Assembly: GCA_018402445.1 (NCBI GenBank)
Contig: JAGYIT010000016.1
Location: forward strand, 62,001 to 126,000
Reading direction: 5' to 3'
DNA from: Akkermansiaceae bacterium
GTDB taxonomy: Bacteria; Verrucomicrobiota; Verrucomicrobiia; Verrucomicrobiales; Akkermansiaceae
DNA: 64,000 nucleotides
Part shown: piece after piece, positions 18,791 through 27,615 of the stretch
Numbering within the stretch: position 1 is the first letter of the stretch
Layout of the letters: the number at the start of each line of letters is the position of its first letter
Notes under the pieces: generated by a model
Told to the model about the DNA's origin: nothing
What the model saw: only the letters and a program-made list of their open reading frames with translations
Database searches by the model: none
Translations under genes and position numbers: made by a program

Positions 18791-18852
18791 CCCTGCGATT
18801 TTCCCGTGAATTCCCAGCGAATCGGTGTACCTTGTTGAAAACTCCGCCATCC

Positions 18853-19371
18853 ATGAAATTCCATTCATCTCGCCGCCGCCGTGGTTTCACCCTCATCGAA
18901 CTCCTCGTCGTCATCACCATCATCGTGATCCTCGCTGGACTCTCCATGGGCGGTTTCAGTTATGTCGCCCGGAAGCAGGCGGAGGAACAAACCCGCATCC
19001 AGATCAGCCTCCTCGAAAAAGCCCTTGAGGAATACAAGCTCGACAATGGCGAATACCCCGACTCGGCGGGTGGCAACCTCGCCCTCTTCAACGCGCTTTA
19101 CGGCAATGGTGCCGCCACCCCTCCCACCGGCAAAATCTATCTCGCGGAACTCGATCCTAAAAACAACCGCCAAGGATGGATTGAGGCAACGACGACAGGC
19201 GGCTTCCAGAAGCTTATTGACCCTTGGGGGAACGACTACATTTACAGGAGGGGTGATCATGAGAAAGCGAAGAACCCCGATTTCGACCTAGCTTCCAAAG
19301 GCAAGGATGGAAAAACCAACGACTCCAACCCCGACGCTCCCGAAAACAGGGACGACATCGACAATTTCTGA
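18853..19371 (+). CDS. gspG: Type II secretion major pseudopilin, GspG-like
   Basis: A 172-residue pseudopilin. The prepilin signal SSRRRRGFTLIELL has the cleavage Gly and the +5 Glu, followed by a hydrophobic helix. Next come the GspG-typical LEKALEEYKLDNGEYPDSAG, then LIDPWGNDYIYRRGD, and a Ca-binding style C-terminus rich in Asp/Asn (DGKTNDSNPDAPENRDDIDN). ATG 18853 is preferred over TTG 18832 because it puts a short basic leader before the cleavage site. It is the last recognisable piece of the ATPase-ATPase-GspF-GspG cluster; no secretin or prepilin peptidase is in the window. Confidence 0.9.
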   Translation: MKFHSSRRRRGFTLIELLVVITIIVILAGLSMGGFSYVARKQAEEQTRIQISLLEKALEEYKLDNGEYPDSAGGNLALFNALYGNGAATPPTGKIYLAELDPKNNRQGWIEATTTGGFQKLIDPWGNDYIYRRGDHEKAKNPDFDLASKGKDGKTNDSNPDAPENRDDIDNF

Positions 19372-19399
19372 GCGCCGCGCCCCCTTTCCCAACATCCCC

Positions 19400-19933
19400 A
19401 TGCCTGAACAAACTGAAGCCGCCTCCGAGGAAGCGGCCCGCGAACCCAAGGTTCGCCGGATCTCGAACAAGAACCCCCGCAAAGCCTCCGGCGGGGACAC
19501 CACACCGAAGGAAGAACCCGCCGCGCCCGCCCCCAACACCGGCGATTCTCCCAAACCCGACCCGAAGCGCACCAACCGCCGCCGCCGGGGCAAGGGAAAA
19601 TCCGCCCCCAAGGAAACCGAACAGTTTCCCGCCGACGAACCTATCGCCGAGGAAACCATCAACCTCGCGCTGGAAGCATCCGACACTCGCCCCGAGAAAA
19701 AGGACAAACCGGAACCGCCCCGCGACAAGCCGCAGGACATCCGGCCTCTGCCGCAGAAACCCCGCTACAAGCCCGACCCCGAAAAGCTCGCCAAGAACGC
19801 GTGGAAAATTTTCCTCGCCGAGGTCAGCGAGGAAGGCGTCGCCCTCATCGGCGACAACGACGCCCGGGAACTCGCCCGCCGCTGCTTCCGCCTCTCGGAG
19901 ATTTTCCTCGAGGAAGAGGACAGGCGCAGCTGA
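19400..19933 (+). CDS. Conserved-looking hypothetical protein with disordered, charged N-terminus
   Basis: A 177-residue protein starting MPEQTEAASEEAAREPKVRR. Residues 1-125 are low complexity, rich in Pro, Lys, Glu and Arg (TNRRRRGKGKSAPK), and probably unstructured. The last 50 residues (PEKLAKNAWKIFLAEVSEEG then DNDARELARRCFRLSEIFLE) look like a folded helical domain. The frame extends upstream to 19307, overlapping gspG, but that part translates gspG out of frame. It lies 28 bp after gspG, so it may be co-transcribed. Function unknown. Confidence 0.65.
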   Translation: MPEQTEAASEEAAREPKVRRISNKNPRKASGGDTTPKEEPAAPAPNTGDSPKPDPKRTNRRRRGKGKSAPKETEQFPADEPIAEETINLALEASDTRPEKKDKPEPPRDKPQDIRPLPQKPRYKPDPEKLAKNAWKIFLAEVSEEGVALIGDNDARELARRCFRLSEIFLEEEDRRS

Positions 19934-20008
19934 TGGATGAGTCCGAGATCCGCTCTTTCCGAGCATTCCATGGTAGATCAATCCCCTTTCGCGGATTAAC
20001 AAAGCCAC

Positions 20009-21706
20009 GTGAAAACAGTCGGCCTCCTCATCCCAGCCTTCTCCACCCGCCGCCCTGGCGATCTAGGTATCGGAGACACCCTAGGCTTGAGAGTCTGGGT
20101 CGATTGGGCTGCTGAGCATCATGTCGGATTCCTCCAACTCCTTCCCATTAACGAGAACGGGACCGACGAAAGCCCCTACTCCGGCATCTCCTCCATCGCG
20201 CTCGACCCCATTTACCTCGCCTTCGAGCCAGAGCATATCCCCTGCATCACCCGCGCTGAAATCGAGGCCGCCCGTGCGACCTTAGGTAACTGTATCACCG
20301 CTCATCTCATCGATTATCCCGCCGTCCGACAGACAAAAAATCATCTGCTTGAAATCTCTTTCGCACGCCACAACGCAAATCCAGACTCCACGCTTGCTTC
20401 CGAGTTCCAATCCTTCCGAAACCGCAGCGCGGCATGGCTTCCCGATTATTGCCTTTTTAAGCTTCTCATGGAAATCCATGGCCCGAACCTCACTTGGGAC
20501 GAGTGGCCCGAAGACTCACAGAATCCGGAAGCTGCTCGCGACTTCGTCGCATCCATCCACAACGAAAATCCCGCTCAAGTCCAATCCCGCATCGACTTCT
20601 TCGCCTACACCCAATGGCTCTGCTTTCGCCAATGGCTCGATCTCCGCTCCCACGCCGACCACCGCGGGGTCAAACTCATGGGAGACCTTCCCATCGGCAT
20701 ATCCTTCCACTCTGCAGACGTATTTTTCAACCGCTCCATATTCCGCATAAACTGGTTCGGCGGAACCCCACCCGAAGGTTACTCCGCAGATAATCCCTTC
20801 ATCCACGAATGGGGTCAAAACTGGGGTGTCCCTCTCTACAACTGGGAAACCATGGAAGAAACTGGCTTCGCATGGTGGCGCGAGCGTCTCAGCCGCCTCA
20901 CCGAAATCTTTGGAATGTTTCGCATCGACCACATCCTCGGCTTCTACCGCATCTACGCCTTCCCATGGCACCCAAAACGAAATGGCGATTTCCTCGGCCT
21001 GCCTCACCATGAAGCGGAGCAACTCACCGAAGGCAAATTACCGCGCTGGTTCTGCAACCCCGATGACACCAACGAAAACAAGGCCGCCAACCGCGCCAAC
21101 GGCGACTTCCGCCTCCGCGCCATCCTCGACGCAGCTGGCGACGCCGAGGTGATCGCCGAAGATCTCGGATGGGTGCCCGGATACGTCCGCCCCCACCTCA
21201 ACGAACTCGGCATCGCCGGCTACCGCATCCCCCATTGGGATTCCTACTCCGACGGCTCCCCCGTCCTTGGCGATGTGTTTCCGGAAAATTCCTTCGCCGC
21301 CTATTCCACCCACGACCACGATTCCCTCTGCGCCACCTGGGAAAACTGCCGCCGCACCATCCGCCTCCAGAAAGAACAACCCACCGAGCAGGGCCACTGG
21401 GCCTCCGAGGGAGCCGCCCATTCGCTCCGCCTTCTCGCCGGTTTTTCCGGCATCCCCATCGCTCCCGGAAACGACTGGCCACCGTACTCCGACGCGATCC
21501 ACTGGCGTCTCGTGAAATCCCTGCTCCAGGCAAATTCCCGCTACGCCGTCCTCATGGTCACCGACCTCTTCGAGCTGAAAGACCGCATCAACACCCCCGG
21601 CACACGGGGCAACCTGAACTGGCGGCTCCGCCTCAACCTTTCTCCCCACTGGATGACCTATTACGGCCAGCTCCTCTCCAACCTAATCCAGCTCACCGGC
21701 CGCTGA
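20009..21706 (+). CDS. malQ: 4-alpha-glucanotransferase (amylomaltase)
   Basis: A GH77 disproportionating enzyme that moves glucan chains between malto-oligosaccharides, used in glycogen or maltose metabolism. The 565-residue product starts at GTG 20009 (MKTVGLLIPAFSTRRPGDLG). Hallmarks include LLPINENGTDESPYSGISS, GDLPIGISFHSADVFFN, the nucleophile region MFRIDHILGF, the acid/base EDLGWVP, and STHDHDS with the third acidic residue. No malP or glycogen genes are adjacent. Confidence 0.94.
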   Translation: MKTVGLLIPAFSTRRPGDLGIGDTLGLRVWVDWAAEHHVGFLQLLPINENGTDESPYSGISSIALDPIYLAFEPEHIPCITRAEIEAARATLGNCITAHLIDYPAVRQTKNHLLEISFARHNANPDSTLASEFQSFRNRSAAWLPDYCLFKLLMEIHGPNLTWDEWPEDSQNPEAARDFVASIHNENPAQVQSRIDFFAYTQWLCFRQWLDLRSHADHRGVKLMGDLPIGISFHSADVFFNRSIFRINWFGGTPPEGYSADNPFIHEWGQNWGVPLYNWETMEETGFAWWRERLSRLTEIFGMFRIDHILGFYRIYAFPWHPKRNGDFLGLPHHEAEQLTEGKLPRWFCNPDDTNENKAANRANGDFRLRAILDAAGDAEVIAEDLGWVPGYVRPHLNELGIAGYRIPHWDSYSDGSPVLGDVFPENSFAAYSTHDHDSLCATWENCRRTIRLQKEQPTEQGHWASEGAAHSLRLLAGFSGIPIAPGNDWPPYSDAIHWRLVKSLLQANSRYAVLMVTDLFELKDRINTPGTRGNLNWRLRLNLSPHWMTYYGQLLSNLIQLTGR

Positions 21707-21790
21707 AGCCCCGGGTTCAACACTTTGACTCATTGAAACGCTCACTTAGCACTAGCAAAGCCGCGCCCAAGGCGTTAATCCATCCGCCCC

Positions 21791-22957
21791 GTGACCAAGC
21801 ACCGCACCGACGACCTCCGCATCACCGGCATCAACCCGCTCATCTCCCCGGCGGTGCTCGCCTATTACCTGCCCATCAACGAGAGCGCCGCTTCCGTCGT
21901 CCACACCGCCCGCACCGAGGCCGACGCCATCATTCATCTTGAGGACGACCGCCTGCTCGCCATCGTCGGCCCCTGCTCCATCCACGATCCAGACGCCGCC
22001 ATCGAGTATGCTGAAAAACTCCTCGTAGAAGCCGATCGCCTGCGCGACGACATCCAGATCATCATGCGGGTCTATTTTGAGAAACCCCGCACCACCGTCG
22101 GATGGAAAGGACTCATCAACGATCCCCACCTCGACAACTCCTTCGACATCAACCAAGGCCTCCGCGTCGCGCGCAAGCTCCTACTCGACCTCGCGAACAT
22201 GGGCATGCCCGCCGGCACCGAGTTCCTCGACACAATCTCCCCGCAATACATCGCGGATCTCATCGCCTGGGGAGCCATCGGCGCGCGCACCACCGAGTCC
22301 CAGATCCATCGCGAGCTCGCCTCCGGCCTCTCCATGCCGGTCGGCTTCAAGAACGGCACCGGCGGCTCCATCCAGCTCGCGCTCGATGCCATCCTCTCCG
22401 CCTCCCGTCCCCACCATTTTCTCTCGGTCACCAAACAGGGCGTCTCCGCTATCGTTTCCACCGCCGGAAACACTTCCTGCCACCTCATCCTGCGCGGCGG
22501 GAAAACCGGGCCAAACTACTCGACAGAAAATATCGCTTCCGTCGAGGCCATGCTCACCGAGCAAAACCTCCCCCACTCCGTCATGGTCGATTGCTCACAC
22601 GGCAACTCAAACAAGGACTACCGCAACCAGCCGCTCGTCGCCGGTGACATCGCCCGCCAGATCGCCGCCGGATCGCGCACGATCACCTCGGTGATGATCG
22701 AGTCGAACCTCGTCGAGGGAAACCAGAAGCTCAACCCCGACCTCAGCAAGCTCACCCGCGGCCAATCCGTCACCGACGCCTGCATCAACTGGGACAACAC
22801 CGTCGAGACATTGAAACCCTCGCCGAAGCCGTCCGCAAGCGCCGCGGCTGAGGAAAACGCCCCTCACGGTGAGGCGATCAGCCTGACTTTCCTGCTTTCC
22901 ACCCCGTCCATCGGGATGTTGTATGTCCTGCTCCAGGTGCGCGATTTGGGATCATGA
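21791..22957 (+). CDS. 3-deoxy-7-phosphoheptulonate synthase (DAHP synthase, type I), C-terminus probably frameshifted
   Basis: First step of the shikimate pathway, joining phosphoenolpyruvate and erythrose-4-phosphate. Type I motifs: LLAIVGPCSIHDPDAAIEYA, RVYFEKPRTTVGWKGLINDP, IGARTTESQIHRELASGLSM, VMVDCSHGNSNKDYRNQ, and MIESNLVEGNQKL. After CINWDNTVE the frame given continues with an atypical 42-residue tail. Reading one base off from about 22805 instead gives ETLAEAVRKRRG and a stop at 22849, the normal end of this family. A lost G (GAGGAC to GAGAC near 22808) explains this, and the corrected gene (353 residues) no longer overlaps the convergent gene at 22864. Confidence 0.9.
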   Translation: MTKHRTDDLRITGINPLISPAVLAYYLPINESAASVVHTARTEADAIIHLEDDRLLAIVGPCSIHDPDAAIEYAEKLLVEADRLRDDIQIIMRVYFEKPRTTVGWKGLINDPHLDNSFDINQGLRVARKLLLDLANMGMPAGTEFLDTISPQYIADLIAWGAIGARTTESQIHRELASGLSMPVGFKNGTGGSIQLALDAILSASRPHHFLSVTKQGVSAIVSTAGNTSCHLILRGGKTGPNYSTENIASVEAMLTEQNLPHSVMVDCSHGNSNKDYRNQPLVAGDIARQIAAGSRTITSVMIESNLVEGNQKLNPDLSKLTRGQSVTDACINWDNTVETLKPSPKPSASAAAEENAPHGEAISLTFLLSTPSIGMLYVLLQVRDLGS

Positions 22958-23201
22958 TCCGTCTGCCAGAAATCGTTTCCGTGCACGCTTTGGTCAAGCG
23001 GCTTGCCATCTACCTCAAGGTGGCATCCATCGTGCGAGGGTAATCCGGAGAATGTCACAGCTACGTATCCGAGCCCGCCCTTTAGCGTGAAATCCGCCTC
23101 CCCTCCCTCCGCCCGGATTCGCACATCAGGGCGGACATGCGACAGCCCCCCTTTCCGCATGACAACCGCACGGTCGTTCCCTACCGCTTCGCGGCAGATC
23201 A
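22864..23201 (-). CDS. Small ORF at the end of the flavin operon, possible protein fragment
   Basis: A 112-residue frame starting MICREAVGNDRAVVMRKGG; its ATG overlaps the stop of the upstream membrane-protein gene (ATGA), suggesting translational coupling. The centre reads DFTLKGGLGYVAVTFSGLPS then CHLEVDGKPLDQSVHGNDFW, like a beta-sandwich domain, and it ends RKVRLIASP. There is no signal peptide or membrane segment. I do not recognise the family; it could be a real small partner protein or the C-terminal piece of a larger extracellular enzyme joined here by deletion. Confidence 0.45.
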
Positions 23202-24128
23202 TTTTCCACGGTCGATGGTCAGCAGGGCGCTGTCGATGAGTTCGAGGGCGGTGACGAAACTTTCGTCCACGTAGTAAAGCCCCCACGTTTCCTTGCCGTC
23301 CACGTCGTCCTCCTCGCGTTTCGGGTAGCCGCGCAGATCCAGCAGTTGGAAGCTGCGCGGGAGAGAGTTGTCGATTCCCACGGAATAGACGAGGGAAGCC
23401 TGCTTGTCGCCGGGTTGGTTGATTTCGAGGAACAGGGCGTAGGGCGTGGATTCTTTGGAATCAGTGGGCAGAATGTAGTCGGCGGGATCAAAGGAGCCGT
23501 TCGGGGTCGGCTGGGAAACGGCGTCGATCTTTACTCCCTTTTCGGCCTCGCTCTTCGCTTTTTCCCAACCGGCGTGCTTGAAAGTATAGTATGGCGTTTC
23601 ACCCGACGAGCCGGGGGCGAGCAGGGTCTTGATGTGGTAGCCTCCCTGGTTTTCCAGCCAGATTGCGACCTGTGGCGGTGGGCTGGTCTCGTAGGACGAA
23701 CCGGTTTTCACGTTGAGCCGTATCTTGTAATCCGGGGAAGGCGCGTAATCGAAAACCATGTCGTCCTCGTTCATCTCGAAACGCTCGATCGCCGGGCCGA
23801 GGTTTCCGCTCCAGCCGAGCACAGTTTTCACCGGCGCGGGCTGCCACCAGAAAAGCCCGGTCAGTGCGGCAGTGATGGTGACTGTGACCCACAGCGCCTT
23901 GCTATGCAGGTAGCTTTTCAGCGGGCGGCTGTTGTTGAAAACATGCAGCCCGATCAGCACGACGAACACGAAGCCCATCAGCGCGTGGAGACCAATGATG
24001 TCGATGGAAAACGGCAGGATGAAAGCGATCACGCCCGTCACCGAGAGGACGAGAAATGTGAACGCGGTGAGAAGGGAAACGGAGCGACGGAAGAGCGTTC
24101 CAAGCTGGATTTTGGGCCTGTCAGACAT
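23199..24128 (-). CDS. Membrane protein: DUF4405-like helices fused to a DUF2271-like domain
   Basis: A 309-residue protein. Residues 15-95 form three hydrophobic segments with His48 (LHALMGFVF), His62 (IGLHVFNN) and His75, resembling DUF4405 or cytochrome b-type helices that bind haem or quinone. Residues 145-300 resemble DUF2271: PPQVAIWLENQGGYHIKTLL, IDAVSQPTPNGSF, and YALFLEINQPGDKQASLVYS. In DUF2271 proteins the middle motif is usually D-A-V-S-G-A-T, an ApbE flavinylation site; here Asp202, Ser205 and Thr208 are kept but Gly-Ala is Gln-Pro. It overlaps the FAD oxidoreductase gene by 8 bp and follows apbE in the operon. Role inferred: extracytoplasmic electron transfer. Domain calls are by eye. 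Confidence 0.65.
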   Translation of the reverse strand: MSDRPKIQLGTLFRRSVSLLTAFTFLVLSVTGVIAFILPFSIDIIGLHALMGFVFVVLIGLHVFNNSRPLKSYLHSKALWVTVTITAALTGLFWWQPAPVKTVLGWSGNLGPAIERFEMNEDDMVFDYAPSPDYKIRLNVKTGSSYETSPPPQVAIWLENQGGYHIKTLLAPGSSGETPYYTFKHAGWEKAKSEAEKGVKIDAVSQPTPNGSFDPADYILPTDSKESTPYALFLEINQPGDKQASLVYSVGIDNSLPRSFQLLDLRGYPKREEDDVDGKETWGLYYVDESFVTALELIDSALLTIDRGK

Positions 24129-25377
24129 CGCCGGGGATGATGGCTCCGTGTTCGCGGAGAAGGGCGTGGAGTTCCTTGAGCGGCACTTCCAGCGGGGTCG
24201 TTTCCGCCTTCGCAGCGAGAGCGGCGGCAGCTCCGGCGGCCTGCCCCATGCCCATGCACGAGGCCTGCACGCGCAGGCCAGAATTTGCCAAACGGTCGCT
24301 GCTCACACTGCGTCCCGCCACGATAATGTTGCGGCTGCCTTTGGGAATTAAGGCGCGGAGCGGGACAGTTGGCACCTTACCGGGCTTGAGCGGCTCGGGC
24401 TTCACGCCGCTTTTGGTATGGAGATCGACCGGATAGAAGGCGTAGCAGACCGCGTCTTCGAAAAGCCTGCCATCGCGGTAATCGTTGACGGTGATGAGCG
24501 TTTCGCCATCGATGCGGTAGCTTTCGCGGAAACCCGTTTCCGGCTGGAGATGCATCAGGCGACCCTTCTTTTTGCGCGCCTCCGCGAGGATGGATTTACG
24601 TCCTGTTAGATTTGCGTGGGTGACAGTGCGCGAGTTCGTGGAATCCGCGCCGTGGACGTAGAGGCGGTGGATCTGGTTGCGGCCCGGCTCGTGGGCTTTC
24701 CCGAGCATGTAGAGATAGGAACCCGGCTGCCGCTCGTCCTCGCGGAGGCGCGCCAATCCGATCAATCCGCAGACCTCGGCGCCGCCGGTGCAGTCGATGA
24801 TCTGTTTGCAGTTCACCCGCCGCTTCGTGCCGAAGCCGACGCAATCCACCTCCCAGCCCTTTTCACCCTTTTTCACCGACTGCGGAAATTCGTGATAGGC
24901 GATCCTCACGCCTGCCTGTTCGCATTTCTCCTCGGCCAGGATCGCGTAGAGGAACTGGTTGGTGAAAACCTGGTTCATATAGTGGCGCTGCGGCACCTTG
25001 GCGAAATCCGGAAAGTTGCCGCCGTCCATCTCCACGCTCTCCTTCACGATCTCCCAGCCGATGCCCGCGATGACCTGTTTTCCCCACGCATCGAAAAGCC
25101 CCGGATACGCGACTCCGCCCGTGGTCATGGTGCCGCCCAGCTGACTGCCGCGCTCGACGAGCAGGACGCTCGCCCCGGCACGTCCCGCCTGGATCGCGGC
25201 GACATGCCCCGCCGTCCCGCCGCCGACCACGAGCACATCGACGTTGTCCGTGACCTCGGGTTCAAGCCCGCCGGGCAAAGCTTGGGCGCGAACCTCCGAG
25301 GTGGACGCGACGCCGAGACCAAGGCCTGCGGCTCCTAACAGGGAGTGTTGGAGGAAATTTCGGCGGTTACTTTCCAT
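24121..25377 (-). CDS. Tat-exported FAD-dependent oxidoreductase (FAD_oxidored family)
   Basis: A 418-residue flavoprotein. The N-terminus SNRRNFLQHSLLGAAGLGLG is a twin-arginine signal ending near VRAQ, so it should be exported folded. The dinucleotide-binding motif VLVVGGGTAGHVAAIQAGRA is at about residues 48-67, followed by LVERGSQLGGTMTTGGVAYP. The C-terminal AGRSVSSDRLANSGLRVQAS and GMGQAAGAAAALA complete the FAD site. Family members (PF12831) include dehydrogenases of unknown substrate. It lies 14 bp after apbE and overlaps the membrane-protein gene, so the three are very likely one transcript acting in the same extracytoplasmic redox chain. Confidence 0.85.
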   Translation of the reverse strand: MESNRRNFLQHSLLGAAGLGLGVASTSEVRAQALPGGLEPEVTDNVDVLVVGGGTAGHVAAIQAGRAGASVLLVERGSQLGGTMTTGGVAYPGLFDAWGKQVIAGIGWEIVKESVEMDGGNFPDFAKVPQRHYMNQVFTNQFLYAILAEEKCEQAGVRIAYHEFPQSVKKGEKGWEVDCVGFGTKRRVNCKQIIDCTGGAEVCGLIGLARLREDERQPGSYLYMLGKAHEPGRNQIHRLYVHGADSTNSRTVTHANLTGRKSILAEARKKKGRLMHLQPETGFRESYRIDGETLITVNDYRDGRLFEDAVCYAFYPVDLHTKSGVKPEPLKPGKVPTVPLRALIPKGSRNIIVAGRSVSSDRLANSGLRVQASCMGMGQAAGAAAALAAKAETTPLEVPLKELHALLREHGAIIPGDV

Positions 25378-25391
25378 GCTTTTGTTCTACT

Positions 25392-26336
25392 TTATTCGGA
25401 ATTGTGTTCTTTCGGAACGTGCACTTTGACTTCGCGGAGTCCGGGGAAATCTTTCCATTCATCCGGGCAAAGCACGCAGGCGGCAGTGGCGAGGGCGTCG
25501 CTGAGTTTCGCTTCATCTGCGATCACACTGGCCGCAACCCGGCGAGTTAAGCCGAGGCCGGTCGCGGGATCGAGGATGTGGGAATAACTGACATCCTCAA
25601 TATCGACGGATTGATGGAGATCGCCCGAGGTGGAGACGGCGGCGTTGGAAAGGGTCACGATCTCGTCGTTTTTTTGCAGATCGAAGGTTTTCAAAGCCAC
25701 GTTCCAGCCCTTGCGCCCCGGCGGCGCGTCACCCATCCGGATGTCGCCGCCCGCCGTGACCAGCGCCTGACGGATGCCGTCGGAGGCGAGGGAATCGAAC
25801 ATCAGGTCGGCCGCGTAGCCTTTGGCGATGCCGCCAAGATCGAACGCCATGCTATCGCGGAGCAAGGTGATGGTGCGGGCTTCCGGATCGAGGGTAAAAT
25901 GACGCCAACCGCTGGCGGCGCGAGCGGCGGTGAGGGTTTCGGGATCGGGAAGCCGTCCGGTTGAGCGCGTTTCCCGCCAGAGTTTCGTTAGCGGGCCGAG
26001 CGAAGGGTCGAAGGCTCCGTTCGTGGCCTCCGCGAGCCGCCGGGAGTAATCCAGCATAGCATAGAGAAGCGGCGACAGAGGGATGGGCTTGTTGATCGGT
26101 TTTGAGGAAAGCTGCGATAGCTCGCTCTCCGGCAGGTAATCGGAGGCAACCCCGTTGATTTCCTGGGCCTTGGAAAACGCCTTTTCCGCCGCCTTCTCCG
26201 CGACCTCACGGCTCTCCGCGTAACAGACCACACTGAACCTGGTTCCCATCAACGGGCGCTCAAAAGAAAATTTCTCCGCCGCGCACGCCACAGCGAGGCA
26301 GGAGAGCGAGAGTGAAAGCAAACAGGCGGCAAACAT
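25392..26336 (-). CDS. apbE: FAD:protein FMN transferase
   Basis: Covalently attaches FMN to Thr/Ser of target redox proteins outside the cytoplasm. The 314-residue product begins with a signal (possibly a lipoprotein, Cys in SCLAVAC), then LMGTRFSVVCYAE. Family blocks: GAFDPSLGPLTKLWR, the Mg/FAD site FDLGGIAKGYAADLM, VTAGGDIRMGD, AVSTSGDLHQSVDI, and SHILDPATGLGLTRR. It is the first gene of the reverse-strand operon with the FAD oxidoreductase and the DUF2271-like protein, which is the likely FMN acceptor. The promoter should lie in 26337-26460. Confidence 0.93.
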   Translation of the reverse strand: MFAACLLSLSLSCLAVACAAEKFSFERPLMGTRFSVVCYAESREVAEKAAEKAFSKAQEINGVASDYLPESELSQLSSKPINKPIPLSPLLYAMLDYSRRLAEATNGAFDPSLGPLTKLWRETRSTGRLPDPETLTAARAASGWRHFTLDPEARTITLLRDSMAFDLGGIAKGYAADLMFDSLASDGIRQALVTAGGDIRMGDAPPGRKGWNVALKTFDLQKNDEIVTLSNAAVSTSGDLHQSVDIEDVSYSHILDPATGLGLTRRVAASVIADEAKLSDALATAACVLCPDEWKDFPGLREVKVHVPKEHNSE

Positions 26337-26460
26337 ATCGGGTGCTGCGGAAGTATCCCCCGTGAATGGCCGACGGTCAAAAGCCTTTCTTATTTGCGTT
26401 TTAATCTGTATTCCTTATCTGCCCTTCACTTCGGATACTTCATTGGCGGCGGCATTATCC

Positions 26461-27615
26461 TCACCACCTACCTCCTCCTTCTAAAAACACCGCCGCTCCC
26501 ATCCGCGTGCGCGTCATCATTCCCTTCCTCCTCTTCGCCGCCATCGGTGCCCTCACACCCCACAGCCCCGATCGTCCCCCTGCCACGAATTCCGCAGGCG
26601 TGTGGCGCTGCCTGAGATCCTCCATCCCGCGCGCCACCCGGTCCGCCCAGCGGACGACACTGCGCACCACCGGACCCGTGTCCCAGCGGATGTGCGCGAT
26701 GGACGTCCGGCACCAATCGAAGGCCGGATCGGCGTCCGTACATACCATGGAAACATCCTCCGGCACCCGCAGCCCCCGCTCGGCGAGAAAATTCCGTGCC
26801 GCGATGAAAAACGACACCTCATCGACGATCAGCGCCGTAGGTGGCGTCACCTGGAACAAGGTTTTCAGGCGTTCGTGAAATCCCCCGATGCTCGCCTGCC
26901 AGTCCGGCAGGTGGTAGGCTCCGGGAATGATCCCGTGGGCGGTCAACTCATCGAGAAAAGCACGCTCGCTTGCCCCGGGTTCGGGCTTGCGCCGCCGCGT
27001 CCGCGCCATCAGCACGATCCGCCGGTGCCCCAGGCCGATCAGCGCCCGCGTGGCCGTCGCCATGGCGCCCGGCTTGTCCGGCCCCACTCCCGCCATCGCG
27101 AATCCGCGCCGCCTCCCGAAAAGGGCGAAAGCCTTCAGCTTCTGCTTCACGAACCATTCCAGCAAATCATGGGAGCCTGCCAGAACGACCCATGCATCCG
27201 CCTCCGTTTTCCCTACCACGCGGGCGATCCGTTTCACATCCATGCCCAGCCCGACCATGGAATGCTCCGCGAAAAACGCGATCTGCCCCGCCTCGCCCAG
27301 TTGCTGCCGCAGTTTCACGAGATAGCCCAGTTGGCGGTCGGCATCCTCGCTCAAAAGGATCGCCACCCGCAGCGCCTGACGCGCCGGTTTCTTCGGCAGC
27401 CGGACAAGCCGCCGCCGCCCCGGCCCCTGGGGAACCAGCAACCCCTCATCCTCCAGCAATTGCAGCGCGGCCTCCACCGTGTTGCGCCCCGTCCCCAACC
27501 GATCGGCAAGCTGGTTGCCGCCGGGGATCCTCCCGCCCCACTCCCCGCCCAGCAGCGCCCGGCGCAAATGCGCGGCCACCTGCTCGCTGGCACTCAATAT
27601 CCGCAACGGTTCCAT
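26461..27615 (-). CDS. GntR-type winged-helix regulator with LacI-like sensor domain
   Basis: A 384-residue transcription factor. Residues 1-80 are a GntR winged helix (SEQVAAHLRRALLGGEWGGR, NQLADRLGTGRNTVEAALQL, LEDEGLLVP). The rest is a periplasmic-binding-protein-like sensor (LRVAILLSEDADRQLGYLV, GVGPDKPGAMATATRALIGL, GHRRIVLMAR, VTPPTALIVDEVSFFIAARN). This is the AraR-like arrangement; a sugar ligand is inferred. Start 27615 is chosen because the upstream part is a different composition. The end is suspect: the paralogue at 48477 ends FIEGGTIGSVPLGR, whereas here FVAGG shifts to RSGLWG; one G lost from the five-base run at 26576-26580 would restore TIGAVG and a stop at 26468. Divergent from a PEP-CTERM protein gene. 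Confidence 0.82.
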   Translation of the reverse strand: MEPLRILSASEQVAAHLRRALLGGEWGGRIPGGNQLADRLGTGRNTVEAALQLLEDEGLLVPQGPGRRRLVRLPKKPARQALRVAILLSEDADRQLGYLVKLRQQLGEAGQIAFFAEHSMVGLGMDVKRIARVVGKTEADAWVVLAGSHDLLEWFVKQKLKAFALFGRRRGFAMAGVGPDKPGAMATATRALIGLGHRRIVLMARTRRRKPEPGASERAFLDELTAHGIIPGAYHLPDWQASIGGFHERLKTLFQVTPPTALIVDEVSFFIAARNFLAERGLRVPEDVSMVCTDADPAFDWCRTSIAHIRWDTGPVVRSVVRWADRVARGMEDLRQRHTPAEFVAGGRSGLWGVRAPMAAKRRKGMMTRTRMGAAVFLEGGGRW

